DNA of 64,000 nt from Saliniradius amylolyticus (GTDB lineage Bacteria; Pseudomonadota; Gammaproteobacteria; Enterobacterales; Alteromonadaceae). The notes beneath the pieces are model-generated. The model saw only the letters and a program-made list of their open reading frames with translations. It was not told where the DNA came from and did not search any database. Each line of letters starts with the position of its first letter. Positions within the stretch are counted from its first letter, which is position 1. Where the stretch lies: NCBI RefSeq assembly GCF_003143555.1, contig NZ_CP029347.1, forward strand, positions 1,488,001 through 1,552,000, given 5' to 3'. Below, piece after piece: positions 10,680-19,621 of this stretch. Made by a program: the position numbers and the translations under genes.

Positions 10680-12512
10680 ATGCCGGTCCCAGAGTCAAAG
10701 CTTAAACACTTCTATATTCCCGATGAACAGTCTATCTATCTGCTGTCGCACAAGGATGCCCGCAAGCTTAAAGACTGGATTAATCTGTGTATTGAACAGC
10801 TTGAGCTTTTGGGGTACCAACGTATTGAGCTAATCGGTAAAGGCGCGTTTGGCTTTGTGTTTGGCGGTATCAGTGAGCGGGGCGAGCAGTTGGTGTTTAA
10901 GTTCTCCCGCATCAACCTACCTCAGCATGTACAGGATCGGCTCGAAGACGAAGCCTATATGCTATCCCAGGTAGATCACCCCCATGTGCCCGCACTGGAA
11001 GAATTTCAGCGAATCCGTAAGCAGGCGATTATGGTGATGCAGCGCGCCAGAGGTGAGGATCTGGAGGAGTTCTCTCTCAAGCAAGGCCCCCTCAGTGCCC
11101 GATTAGTGGTTAAGATTGCCGTACAGCTGGGTCAATTGCTGAAACATCTGCGTAGTCAAACCTATCAGGGCCAGCCCCGTCCCATCGTTCATGGCGATAT
11201 AAAACCATCGAACCTTGTGTTTGATCCGCAAACCGAACAGGTGTCCCTGATTGACTGGGGCTCGTCGGTGTTTGCCCAGCTTGATGCCAATGGCCAGTTT
11301 ATCAGCACTTCGGTGATGGATCTGATGTCCGCCGATCTGCAGCAGACGAATGCGAGGCTGGGAGACGTGTACTACATCGGGGAGGAACAGTTGAACGGAG
11401 CGCTTTCAAGCCCTCGCTTCGATGAGCAAGGCGTCGCCAGTACGCTTTATGCTTTGGCATCGGGTCAATCCTGCCGTTTTGGCCGCCATGTGATCCGTCC
11501 CTGTTCACTGGGATTGCCGAAGGAGGTGGCATTAACACTGGAAGCGATGATGAGCAGCGACGCCGAGCAGCGCCGACAGGGCGGCGATTACTTTGTACGC
11601 AACAGCCATTATTGGCGCAACATCAAATTCTCAAGCAGTCTGGAGCAGCTGGAGTACGTGCCGGACATTCCTTGCTGGGTGCACGAGTCGGATAAGCTCA
11701 TCGATACCGTGGTGTATTCGTCACGCAAGTCGTTTTTGCGGGAAGAGGGCAAGGATGCAGAGCTCCGGTACATCAATGACGCCCAGTTTGAGCGCTACTA
11801 CAAAAACTATATGCAGGGCATGGGGGAGACCGAGAAGGCGTTTGTTTCTGCGGTCAGTCGTCTGGGTAAGTACCCCGTGGTGGGTGGCATGGCAGTGCGC
11901 TGGCACCCGGAAGGGGTATATATTGACTCCAGCCTGAATCTTTATGAACCTGCCTTACGCCGTTCCTTTGAAATCTCGGTGAACCATGTTGTTACACTGG
12001 CCCGCGCCATTCATCGTGTGGGGGTGTTTAAAAGCTGTATGTTCAATGCCAGAGACACTTTGCACCTGGATCGGTCAGGTCCCGATGTGCCCTTTTTGCC
12101 CGAGGCCGACACCCGCATTCCCTATGAGGTTAGCTCCATTTCCTTAGTGGAAGAGCAAACCCAGATGCACTCTTATTTCGAAGATGGTGACGATCCGGAT
12201 GAGTTACTGCAATTGCCCCAATCCATGCTGGAAATTCTCAGTGAACTCAATACCATACATCACACGGGGTGTATTATTTTTGAGGCTCTGGAACACAATT
12301 TGAAGTTGCACAGCTATTACCGGTTGCTGGATCACTCTCAGGAAGCTCGGTTTCAGCATTTGCTGCAACAGGTTGTAGCGCATATTTCCCTGATTGACGG
12401 GTTGGGGATTTCTGGCTTTATGAAATTACCGTATAAAGACACCCGCTACTTTGAACACAAGATGGCGTTGCCGGATAAATTTTATCCGCGCGACCCAATG
12501 ACACAGGCTTAA
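10680..12512 (+). CDS. Hanks-type protein kinase-like protein with a large uncharacterised C-terminal region
   Basis: Soluble 610-aa protein. The N-terminal half is a protein kinase fold: glycine-rich loop GKGAFGFV (residues 53-60), a VFKFSR strand with the candidate ATP lysine Lys74, a catalytic loop HGDIKPSN (171-178) with Asp173, and a DWG (192-194) where DFG is usual. Residues 330 to the end match no domain I recognise. No membrane helix or PASTA repeat is present. It sits 10 bp upstream of tesB in the same direction, so it may be cotranscribed with it. Targets are unknown; the DWG change is seen in some active and some pseudo-kinases, so catalysis is likely but not certain. Confidence 0.8.
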   Translation: MPVPESKLKHFYIPDEQSIYLLSHKDARKLKDWINLCIEQLELLGYQRIELIGKGAFGFVFGGISERGEQLVFKFSRINLPQHVQDRLEDEAYMLSQVDHPHVPALEEFQRIRKQAIMVMQRARGEDLEEFSLKQGPLSARLVVKIAVQLGQLLKHLRSQTYQGQPRPIVHGDIKPSNLVFDPQTEQVSLIDWGSSVFAQLDANGQFISTSVMDLMSADLQQTNARLGDVYYIGEEQLNGALSSPRFDEQGVASTLYALASGQSCRFGRHVIRPCSLGLPKEVALTLEAMMSSDAEQRRQGGDYFVRNSHYWRNIKFSSSLEQLEYVPDIPCWVHESDKLIDTVVYSSRKSFLREEGKDAELRYINDAQFERYYKNYMQGMGETEKAFVSAVSRLGKYPVVGGMAVRWHPEGVYIDSSLNLYEPALRRSFEISVNHVVTLARAIHRVGVFKSCMFNARDTLHLDRSGPDVPFLPEADTRIPYEVSSISLVEEQTQMHSYFEDGDDPDELLQLPQSMLEILSELNTIHHTGCIIFEALEHNLKLHSYYRLLDHSQEARFQHLLQQVVAHISLIDGLGISGFMKLPYKDTRYFEHKMALPDKFYPRDPMTQA

Positions 12513-12522
12513 ATAAGGCACA

Positions 12523-13392
12523 ATGAATACACATATTAAACTAACCGAATTACTGACTCTGGAACGGCTCGAAAATCAGCTGTTTCGGGGACAAAGCTGG
12601 GATCTGGGCTTCAAAGCCCTGTTTGGTGGTCAGGTGATGGCCCAGGCGCTGGCAGCCGCTCAGCAAACCGTCGAAGAGCGTCGTAAGGCTCACTCTTTTC
12701 ATGGCTACTTCTTGTTGCCGGGTGACCCTAACATCCCAGTCGTTTACGATGTTGAGAATATCCGCGATGGTCGCAGCTTTGCCACCCGGCGGGTTAAAGG
12801 TATTCAACATGGCCGGGTTATCTTTTATATGACGGCGTCTTTTCAGATTGAGGAAGTGGGTATGACCCACCAGTACCCCAGCATGCCGGATGTGCCAGGG
12901 CCTGAAGAGCTGGAGTCCGATCTGCGTTTTTACGAGCGGTATCTTGAGAAGCTGCCCAAGCATATGGTGGAAAAACTTAACTTCCATAAGCCCATCGATA
13001 TGCGTTCGGTGCAAGCCATTAATCCGCTGGAGCCCTCGGTGCACGAACCGGTCCGTCAAGTGTGGATGAAGGCGTCGGACTTGGGCAGTGAGCTTAACAT
13101 GCATCAGTGTGCACTGGCGTATGCGTCCGATTATTATTTCTTAATTACTGCGGTTCAGCCTCACGGCATATCCACTTTAAATCGTAATCTAAGGATGGCG
13201 ACCATCGACCACGCGATGTGGTTCCATCGTCCCTTTAGCTTTGGCGATGAGTGGTTATTGTACTGCATGGAAAGTCCGACGGCGGGGGGGGCCCGTGGTC
13301 TGGCTCGAGGACAGATATTCAATCAACAGGGAGAGTTAGTGGCGTCCACCATGCAGGAAGGCTTGGTTCGGCAGATTGGGGAAAACTCATAA
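12523..13392 (+). CDS. tesB: Acyl-CoA thioesterase II
   Basis: Double-hotdog thioesterase that hydrolyses medium- and long-chain acyl-CoA to free acid and CoA. Family features seen: [14 protein letters not shown] near residue 15, [44 protein letters not shown] in the first hotdog, and in the second [22 protein letters not shown] and [23 protein letters not shown], carrying the Asp/Thr/Gln type catalytic positions. The length of 289 aa is typical. Its stop overlaps the start of the next gene by one base (TAATG). Confidence 0.94.
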   Translation: MNTHIKLTELLTLERLENQLFRGQSWDLGFKALFGGQVMAQALAAAQQTVEERRKAHSFHGYFLLPGDPNIPVVYDVENIRDGRSFATRRVKGIQHGRVIFYMTASFQIEEVGMTHQYPSMPDVPGPEELESDLRFYERYLEKLPKHMVEKLNFHKPIDMRSVQAINPLEPSVHEPVRQVWMKASDLGSELNMHQCALAYASDYYFLITAVQPHGISTLNRNLRMATIDHAMWFHRPFSFGDEWLLYCMESPTAGGARGLARGQIFNQQGELVASTMQEGLVRQIGENS

Positions 13393-13913
13393 TGCGCTAT
13401 AAAATCGGTGATACCCAACCTAAGCTGCACCCGTCAGTCTATATGGCACCATCGGCGCAGGTAATGGGTAATGTTATCGCCCATGAGAATGTCAGTTTCT
13501 GGTTCAACGCTGTGGTACGGGGCGATAATGATCCCATCGATATCGGCCCAGATACTAATATTCAGGATGGGGCGGTGCTGCATACGGACCCAGGCTCGCC
13601 GTTGTTTCTGGGTAAAGGGGTTACGGTAGGGCACAAGGCCATGCTGCATGGCTGTCACATTGGCGACTATAGCCTTATCGGCATCAATGCGGTGGTGCTC
13701 AATGGCGCCAATATTGGTAAGTACTGCGTGATCGGCGCTAACGCATTGGTGACTGAAAATATGGACGTTCCTGACTATTCGCTGGTGGTCGGAAGTCCGG
13801 CTAAAGTCATCAAACAGCTCACTCCCGAACAGGCTCGTGGCCTGGAGGCCTCGGCAAAACATTATGTGGACAATGCCAGGCGCTTTAGTAAAGAGCTAAC
13901 GCCCCTTGATTGA
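13392..13913 (+). CDS. Gamma-class carbonic anhydrase family protein (YrdA-like left-handed beta-helix)
   Basis: Hexapeptide-repeat trimeric protein of 173 aa. The start at ATG 13392 overlaps the tesB stop; a longer upstream frame inside tesB is rejected. Repeats of the form (I/V)G-x4 run from about residue 20 to 150 and the metal-type histidines are visible in [23 protein letters not shown]. Many members bind zinc or iron and a few have carbonic anhydrase activity, but YrdA/PaaY-type proteins are often of unknown physiological role. The C-terminal helix ([20 protein letters not shown]) is typical. Translationally coupled to both neighbours. Confidence 0.88.
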   Translation: MRYKIGDTQPKLHPSVYMAPSAQVMGNVIAHENVSFWFNAVVRGDNDPIDIGPDTNIQDGAVLHTDPGSPLFLGKGVTVGHKAMLHGCHIGDYSLIGINAVVLNGANIGKYCVIGANALVTENMDVPDYSLVVGSPAKVIKQLTPEQARGLEASAKHYVDNARRFSKELTPLD

Positions 13914-14523
13914 GTTATTGCCGGCTCTGATGCTTTTTACCCTCACTATGACCATTACGCCGGGGCCAAATAATATGATGATCATGACATCTGGCCTGAA
14001 TTTTGGCGTTCGGCGCAGTTTGCCACATTTTCTCGGTATTTGTACCGGCTTTCCCGTTATGGTGCTATTGGTGGGAATGGGGCTGGGCGCGGTATTAAAG
14101 CAATACCCTATGGCATTTGAAGCTATTCGGGTTGGAGGTCTGGTCTATTTGCTGTTTTTGGCCTTTAAGATGGCGACCACCGTGCCCAATCTTGAGCAAC
14201 GTCACGGCACTCAATCCCAACCGTTAACTTACTGGCAGGCGGTGCTATTTCAATGGCTCAACCCTAAAGCCTGGGTGATGGCTACCGGAGCTCTGGCTGC
14301 TTACACCAGCGCTACTGAGACGCTGAACTGGCAGGTGGCGGTGATCGCGCTGACCTTTTCGGCAGTGGCCTTTCCCTGTGTCGGATTGTGGCTGTATTTT
14401 GGCAGCCGACTCACGCACTTTCTCAAGCAGGCCAACCACATACGCTGGTTTAACCGTATTATGGCTATGCTGTTAGTTTTAGCGGTGGTTTGGCCAATGG
14501 TGGATCATTGGCACGGTTTATAA
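13906..14523 (+). CDS. LysE/RhtB family amino-acid exporter
   Basis: Inner-membrane efflux protein, 205 aa, six predicted helices. The diagnostic N-terminal [17 protein letters not shown] motif and the mid-protein [14 protein letters not shown] and [17 protein letters not shown] segments define the family. The start used is TTG 13906, which overlaps the end of the preceding gene by 8 bp; a second TTG at 13918 or ATG 13930 are possible. Substrates in the family are homoserine, threonine, lysine or cysteine derivatives; none can be assigned here. Confidence 0.85.
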   Translation: MIELLPALMLFTLTMTITPGPNNMMIMTSGLNFGVRRSLPHFLGICTGFPVMVLLVGMGLGAVLKQYPMAFEAIRVGGLVYLLFLAFKMATTVPNLEQRHGTQSQPLTYWQAVLFQWLNPKAWVMATGALAAYTSATETLNWQVAVIALTFSAVAFPCVGLWLYFGSRLTHFLKQANHIRWFNRIMAMLLVLAVVWPMVDHWHGL

Positions 14524-14991
14524 CGTGCGTACCCCTTGCTTGAGAATTCATGCGCGGGTTATGGACTGCCTAAGTACAGTTTTTGCAGGCGCGAACACCT
14601 GACTTAGAGCTCTGCCATATCTTTCGAATTGCTCCCTGGGTTGTATTGTTGTTACCCATCCATGGGGCGATATTCCAGCTCGGCTCTGGACATCGCCACT
14701 CCTGCGCATCCATGCGCCCGTGGCATACCATACATCCTGTATATAAAAAAACCCGGAAACCTTTTGGGGTTTCCGGGCTAGGGGAATGGCTCACGGGCGT
14801 GAGCCTTGCGCTAACTCGGCGTGAATCTGTCGCCTTTTTAAAGGCGGAATCTTAGTTTAGCCCATTGTGGATATTTATGTGTTAAATATTTTTTTAAGAA
14901 AAAAAACCTGTTTATACAGATCGTTATATAAAACACAGTCGAGATTGAACACAGTTAGTCAACATTTTATACAGGCTTTATCCACAGTTGC
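14524..14991. other. Gene-free interval between the LysE exporter and rsmF
   Basis: About 470 bp. Frames in it are short and have low-complexity or Cys/Trp-rich translations, so I do not call a protein. The section 14745-14870 holds three consecutive hairpins on the minus strand (described separately). At about 14898-14920 a weak CTGTATAAACAG hairpin followed by T residues (minus strand) could end rsmF transcription. Confidence 0.6.
14745..14870 (-). ncRNA. Candidate small structured RNA with its own terminator
   Basis: Read on the minus strand there are three hairpins in a row: CGCCTT/AAGGCG (14831-14846), a perfect 7-bp GGCTCAC/GTGAGCC with a 4-nt loop (14788-14805), and a perfect 10-bp CCCGGAAACC/GGTTTCCGGG (14752-14777) followed by seven T residues (A-run at 14745-14751 on the plus strand). 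The last is a textbook intrinsic terminator, yet it lies more than 200 bp beyond the rsmF stop, after another weaker T-rich hairpin. This suggests a separate transcript, either an independent small RNA or an RNA processed from the rsmF 3' UTR. The 5' end and promoter are guesses. No Rfam family recognised. Confidence 0.4.
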
Positions 14992-16425
14992 TTAGCTTGC
15001 TTTCACAACCCGGTCATCGCGCACCAGTTCCCGAGGCAGTCCATTTTTAATACGGCCATTTAGTGCCTTGCCCAAGCCGACGACATGGCCATTAAAGCAC
15101 AGCACCAGCTCACCGCCCTGACTGAGTTCGGGTACGTTCAAGTCCCGTCCTTTGTAAAATTCTACTAATTGCTGTTCGCTCAGCTCATAACGGTTTTTGT
15201 TGATATGGGGCGCAAGTGCAATGGCGGCGTCATGAGTCAGACGGAAGCCGTTTTTATGTTGCGTTGCCAGTTTCAACCCACAGCGATTAAAGCGAAATCG
15301 CGGGATAAGTTCACTGGTGCCGGAAGGGAACAGCCAGAGGTCTTTGTCCTTTTGCATTAATTCACCTGAAGGCAGGGTTAGGCCAAATTGACTGTCAAGG
15401 TAGTGTTTGAGTGTTTCTTCGGTCTTCTTGGGCGCGGGGACTGACGTTACTTTTACTTTCTTCGGTTTGGCTAATTGACTCAGGGCCTGGCGCTTTGTCA
15501 GACGGGCAACAAAAAAGCCCTCGCTGTCAAAAACCTGAGGCCAGACGTGCAGATAGCCTTCAGGTGTAACCACTTTGCTGGCCCCGTCGAAGAGGTCTTC
15601 TAGGGACTCCACCTGAGCCAGAGTTGGATATTGCCCGAGCAGATCGGCCACCACCTGCTGGTTTTCTTCCGGGCTCAGGGTGCAGGTGGAATAGATGAGG
15701 GTGCCACCTGGCTTAAGCGCCAAAAAGGCGCTGTGCAAGAGCTCCTTTTGAACGCTGGCAATGTTTTCAATAGCCTGTGGTGACCAGTTTTTCATCGCCA
15801 GAGGATCTTTGCGCACCGTCCCTTCGCCGCCACAAGGCGCATCCAGCAAAATGGCATCGAACGACTCCGGTAGCCATTCGCCGAAGACCTGTCCCTGATA
15901 ATGACTGACTAATACGTTGCGTACGCCACAGCGTTGGAGGTTAGCCACCAAAACCTTAACCCGACTGGCCGATAGCTCATTGGCTACGACAAGTCCTTCA
16001 CCTTGCATGCAGGCTGCCAACTGAGTGGTTTTTGATCCCGGCGCAGCGGCCATGTCCAGGGCCCGTTCCGGAGAATCTCCGCCATGCAGCAGTGCGCTGA
16101 CCGGCAGCATGGAACTGGCTTCCTGAATATAAAACAGTCCGGCTAAGTGCTCGGCCGTATTTCCAAGAGGCAGACGATCTTCTTCCTCTGATGGTCTTTC
16201 TAGCCAAAACCCTGCCTTACACCAGGGGATTGGCGTCAGGCGCCAGCCCTTTATTTGTATGTGGCTGACAAAGTCATCGATACTGATCTTCAGGGTATTC
16301 ACCCGAATGCTCTTACGTAGCGGAGTGCGGCAATACCGAATAAAATCGTCCAGGCTGAGTGTTTGAGGCAGCAGAGAGGCCATCTTATCGATAAAAGCTT
16401 GGGGTAAGTGAGTTTGGGGCTCCAT
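14992..16425 (-). CDS. rsmF: 16S rRNA (cytosine-1407-C5) methyltransferase
   Basis: SAM-dependent RNA m5C methyltransferase of the NOL1/NOP2/Sun family. I start at ATG 16425, which has GGAG five bases upstream; the TTG at 16443 has no such site. Catalytic features: SAM site LDMAAAPGSKTTQLAA, LLDAPCGGEGTVRKD with the releasing Cys of motif IV, and STCTLSPEENQQVV with the nucleophilic Cys of motif VI. The C-terminal third (RFRFNRCGLKLA, ELSEQQLVEFYKGRDL) is the PUA-like extension specific to RsmF. The length of 477 aa fits E. coli RsmF. It is divergent from prpD. Confidence 0.93.
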   Translation of the reverse strand: MEPQTHLPQAFIDKMASLLPQTLSLDDFIRYCRTPLRKSIRVNTLKISIDDFVSHIQIKGWRLTPIPWCKAGFWLERPSEEEDRLPLGNTAEHLAGLFYIQEASSMLPVSALLHGGDSPERALDMAAAPGSKTTQLAACMQGEGLVVANELSASRVKVLVANLQRCGVRNVLVSHYQGQVFGEWLPESFDAILLDAPCGGEGTVRKDPLAMKNWSPQAIENIASVQKELLHSAFLALKPGGTLIYSTCTLSPEENQQVVADLLGQYPTLAQVESLEDLFDGASKVVTPEGYLHVWPQVFDSEGFFVARLTKRQALSQLAKPKKVKVTSVPAPKKTEETLKHYLDSQFGLTLPSGELMQKDKDLWLFPSGTSELIPRFRFNRCGLKLATQHKNGFRLTHDAAIALAPHINKNRYELSEQQLVEFYKGRDLNVPELSQGGELVLCFNGHVVGLGKALNGRIKNGLPRELVRDDRVVKAS

Positions 16426-16519
16426 GGAAACTCCACTGAACAACGATGGCGCGCACTATAGCAAAAATAGACTCGCGATGGACTAGGCTAAAGAGGTATC
16501 AGTTTATCTGGGAGCCTTT

Positions 16520-17980
16520 ATGAGTCGTGACGCTGAACAGCACAGTTATGATCAGGTTATTCAGGATATCGCCGATTATGTGCTCGATTATAAAATTGAA
16601 AGTCCAGAAGCCTGGCAGACGGCGCGCTATTGTCTGATGGATTCGCTTGGCTGTGCCATGTTGGCACTCCGATTTCCCGAATGTGCCAGCCATCTCGGTC
16701 CTCGGGTACGGGGCCATCAAGTACCCGGTGGCGCTCGAGTACCCGGCACTCAATTTCAGTTGGATCCTGAAAAGGCGGCGTTCGACATTGGCAGCTTGAT
16801 CCGCTGGCTAGATTTTAATGATACCTGGCTGGCTGCTGAATGGGGCCATCCTTCCGATAATCTGGGCGCGATTCTGGCAATGGGGGATTTTCTATCTCAA
16901 TCCGACCGAAAAATGGTTATGCGTAACCTATTTGAGGCCATGATTAAAGCCCATGAAATTCAGGGAATACTGGCGCTGGAGAACAGTTTTAACCGGGTCG
17001 GCCTGGATCATGTAATCCTGGTAAAGGTAGCCAGTACCGCAGTGGTAACCTGGCTGATGGGCGGCAATCGGGACCAGATTATGGCGGCTGTGTCCCATGC
17101 TTTTGTGGATGGACAGGCCTTGCGGACTTATCGCCATGCACCTAATACCGGGCCAAGAAAGTCCTGGGCGGCTGGCGATGCCACGGCTCGGGCGATTACA
17201 CTGGCGAGCCTGGCTTTAAGGGGCGAACCCGGGGTCCCGAGTGCCTTAACGGCAGCCCAGTGGGGCTTTTATGACGTAGTGTTCAGCCACGCCAATAAAG
17301 ATCTGTCGTTGAAACCTGTCAGCGAGCGTCAGTTTCGCTTTCAGCGAGATTATGGCTGCTACGTGATGGAAAATATTCTGTTCAAGTTGTCTTTCCCCGC
17401 AGAGTTTCATGGCCAGACCGCGTGTGAAGCGGCGCTAACATTGCACTCACAAGTTAAAGATCGACTTGATGACATCCAGCACATCGAACTGACAACCCAT
17501 GAATCGGCACTGCGGATTATTGCCAAAGAGGGCAAGCTAACCAATCCTGCTGACAGAGATCATTGCCTGCAGTATATGGTGGCGGTGTGTTTGCTGTTTG
17601 GCGAACTTACCGCTGACCATTACGCCGATGAGTTTCATCAATCCCATCCCGAGATCGATCAGCTCAGAGACAAGATGCGGCTGACGGAGGATTCCGCTTA
17701 CAGTCGGGACTACCTGGAACCGAGTAAGCGGGCCATCCCCAACGCCGTGCAGGTGTTTTTCAAAGACGGTAGCGCCAGCGACCGGGCAGAGGTGTTGTAC
17801 CCAATCGGTCATCGCCGCCGCCGGGAAGAAGGGATTAGGGTTTTAGAGCGCAAATTTGAGCGGAACCTGTCCACACGCTTTCCTGTAGCCCAGTGTCAGC
17901 GCCTTATTGAATTGATGAATGACGAACAAGGCTTGATGAACCTGCCTGTACATCAGTTTATGGAACATTGGCGTATTTAA
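16520..17980 (+). CDS. prpD: 2-methylcitrate dehydratase (PrpD family)
   Basis: MmgE/PrpD family enzyme of 486 aa. PrpD dehydrates 2-methylcitrate to 2-methyl-cis-aconitate in the methylcitrate cycle for propionate. Motifs: YCLMDSLGCAMLAL, DIGSLIRWLDFNDTWLAAEWGHPSDNLGAILA, GPRKSWAAGDATARAITLA, FPAEFHGQTACEAALTLH and DRDHCLQYMVAVCLLFG, all as in proteobacterial PrpD. GGGAG lies upstream of the ATG. It stands alone: no prpB, prpC or acnD next to it, so it is either a second copy or the pathway is scattered. Confidence 0.88.
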   Translation: MSRDAEQHSYDQVIQDIADYVLDYKIESPEAWQTARYCLMDSLGCAMLALRFPECASHLGPRVRGHQVPGGARVPGTQFQLDPEKAAFDIGSLIRWLDFNDTWLAAEWGHPSDNLGAILAMGDFLSQSDRKMVMRNLFEAMIKAHEIQGILALENSFNRVGLDHVILVKVASTAVVTWLMGGNRDQIMAAVSHAFVDGQALRTYRHAPNTGPRKSWAAGDATARAITLASLALRGEPGVPSALTAAQWGFYDVVFSHANKDLSLKPVSERQFRFQRDYGCYVMENILFKLSFPAEFHGQTACEAALTLHSQVKDRLDDIQHIELTTHESALRIIAKEGKLTNPADRDHCLQYMVAVCLLFGELTADHYADEFHQSHPEIDQLRDKMRLTEDSAYSRDYLEPSKRAIPNAVQVFFKDGSASDRAEVLYPIGHRRRREEGIRVLERKFERNLSTRFPVAQCQRLIELMNDEQGLMNLPVHQFMEHWRI

Positions 17981-17992
17981 GGCAGTGCGTTC

Positions 17993-18064
17993 ATGGCCGA
18001 TTCAGATTGCGATGGCAAACTGTTCAGCATTAACGTTCAGGAAATTAGCAAGGAAATTCTATGA
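17993..18064 (+). CDS. Possible 23-codon leader peptide overlapping the SIMPL gene start
   Basis: An ATG-initiated frame of 23 codons ends in CTATGA, whose ATGA overlaps the ATG of the next gene at 18061. The AAGGAA ribosome site for that gene lies inside this frame. The arrangement would allow translational coupling, but the frame has no good ribosome site of its own, and such an overlap can arise by chance. Confidence 0.2.
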   Translation: MADSDCDGKLFSINVQEISKEIL

Positions 18065-18738
18065 AGCACTGGTGGTTAGTTTTACTCTGTTGCCTTAGCT
18101 TAAGCGCCATGGCACAGACTGGTCAGGTTATTGAGGTCACCGGACAGGGACGGGTCCTTCAGGTGCCAGATAAGTTTAGCTTTAGCCTGTACCTGGAAGA
18201 ACAGGGTTCGGTGGTGGCTAAACTCAACCAAAATTTGCAGGCCAACACAGAAGAAATTCAAGAGTTTTTGTTAAAGCAGGGGGTTGCCAGGCAGGATATT
18301 CGCTCCACTCAGGTGAATCTGAGACCGAATTATCATCATACGGAGCAGGGGCGTCAGCACCAGGGTTTTACTCTGAGCCGGGAAATTGCCGTCAACCTGT
18401 ACCAACTGGAAAAGTATGACACCATACTGGATGGCGTTATGAAACTTGGGGCCAGCCGCATCAGTGATTTTCGACAGGGTTTTGCCGATGCTGAAGGACT
18501 CTACATGACCAGCCTGTCAAAGGCGGTGGCCAACGCAAAGCTGCGAGCCGAGCAAATCGCCAAGAGTCTGGGCGTCGCTGTAGGCCAGGTGATGGCGGTG
18601 ACAGAACAATCGGCCTATCAGCCAAGGCCTATGCCAATGATGAGGATGTCAATGGAAGCGGATTCGGCCGGCTCAATGGCCGGACAAAGTGAGATTGCTG
18701 CTACGGTTCGGGTAAAGTTTGAGCTCCAGCCTCGATAG
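18061..18738 (+). CDS. Periplasmic SIMPL-domain (DUF541, YggE-like) protein
   Basis: Exported protein of 225 aa. The signal peptide is MKHWWLVLLCCLSLSAMAQT with cleavage likely after AMA. The rest is one SIMPL domain, starting at VIEVTGQGRVLQVPDKFSFSL and ending with ATVRVKFELQ; GASRISDFRQGFAD and KLRAEQIAKSLGVAVGQVMAVTE are typical. YggE in E. coli has been linked to oxidative stress; the molecular function of the family is unknown. An AAGGAA site precedes the start. Confidence 0.87.
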   Translation: MKHWWLVLLCCLSLSAMAQTGQVIEVTGQGRVLQVPDKFSFSLYLEEQGSVVAKLNQNLQANTEEIQEFLLKQGVARQDIRSTQVNLRPNYHHTEQGRQHQGFTLSREIAVNLYQLEKYDTILDGVMKLGASRISDFRQGFADAEGLYMTSLSKAVANAKLRAEQIAKSLGVAVGQVMAVTEQSAYQPRPMPMMRMSMEADSAGSMAGQSEIAATVRVKFELQPR

Positions 18739-18854
18739 AGATTGAGGGTTTTATAAACAAAAGGTTTGGGTTTTTACCATAAAAAGGTTTTCAATCCGTG
18801 CAGATCACAGTATGTTTTGCGCCCTTTGTTATTCCCTTGGGGTAAATTGCCTTT

Positions 18855-19316
18855 ATGCCGATTCAAAAAGCCGAACTTTACGATGAAATTGTCCAGCAGG
18901 CTCAGGCGCTGATCGATGGCGAACCTGACAGAGTTGCCAACCTGGCCAACATCAGTGCGCTTTTATGGATGAAATTGCCTGATATCAACTGGGCCGGTTT
19001 TTACCTGGCCCATGGAGAGCAGCTGGTGTTGGGGCCGTTTCAAGGTAAACCCGCCTGCGTGCGCATCCCTATTGGCCGTGGTGTTTGCGGTACAGGGGCT
19101 CAGCAGCGACAGGTGCAACGGATTGACGATGTACATCAGTTCGAAGGTCATATCGCCTGTGATGCAGCTTCTAACGCTGAAATCGTCTTGCCTATTCAGG
19201 TCGACGGTGAACTTTTCGGTGTTCTGGACATTGACAGCCCACTAATAGGGCGCTTCGATGCAGACGATCAGGCCGGGCTGGAGAAGCTGGTGAGCATCTT
19301 AGAGGCGCAGCTGTGA
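18855..19316 (+). CDS. msrC: Free methionine-(R)-sulfoxide reductase, GAF fold
   Basis: Cytosolic repair enzyme that reduces free Met-R-O, using thioredoxin. The 153-aa protein is a single GAF domain. The three redox cysteines of the family can be seen in QGKPACVRIPIGRGVCGTGA and HIACDAASNAEIVLPI, with the third being the catalytic one. WAGFYLAHGEQLVLGPFQG and LDIDSPLIGRFD are further family signatures. Its TGA overlaps the GTG start of the next gene. Confidence 0.92.
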   Translation: MPIQKAELYDEIVQQAQALIDGEPDRVANLANISALLWMKLPDINWAGFYLAHGEQLVLGPFQGKPACVRIPIGRGVCGTGAQQRQVQRIDDVHQFEGHIACDAASNAEIVLPIQVDGELFGVLDIDSPLIGRFDADDQAGLEKLVSILEAQL

Positions 19317-19618
19317 AATCATTGATTGATATTCACGTAGTACTGGCTACTCAGGATGACATGCAGTTTTGGGACGAAGAGGCCGAGGATGCGGCTGACC
19401 GCCTCAATGAAATGTTGCACTACCTTTACCAGCAAGTGGATGAGGACATACCTGTGCCACGCCTGGAATTGATGCTGCAAAAGGTGTGGGAAAACTGGCA
19501 TCAAGACCCCCATCTGATCGATAGCGACGTGACTGAGCTGTTTGACTGGGTTGACCATATGCTGGCAACTTGGGAAGATGACGACTCGGATAATCTTAAT
19601 CACCAACCAGAACCTTAG
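19313..19618 (+). CDS. Small acidic conserved-looking protein of unknown function
   Basis: A 101-aa protein with a GTG start overlapping the fRMsr stop (GTGA), so translation is coupled. It is very acidic (many Asp/Glu), rich in Trp and His, with no signal peptide or membrane helix; predicted mostly helical (DEEAEDAADRLNEMLHYLYQQV and ELFDWVDHMLATWED). I do not recognise the family. Position between msrC and proQ suggests cotranscription, but no function follows from that. Confidence 0.7.
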   Translation: MKSLIDIHVVLATQDDMQFWDEEAEDAADRLNEMLHYLYQQVDEDIPVPRLELMLQKVWENWHQDPHLIDSDVTELFDWVDHMLATWEDDDSDNLNHQPEP

Positions 19619-19621
19619 TTA

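Noticed and set aside
14570-14855. Short frames on both strands in the gap after the LysE gene
   Set aside because: Their composition is unlike proteins and they run through a strong terminator hairpin.
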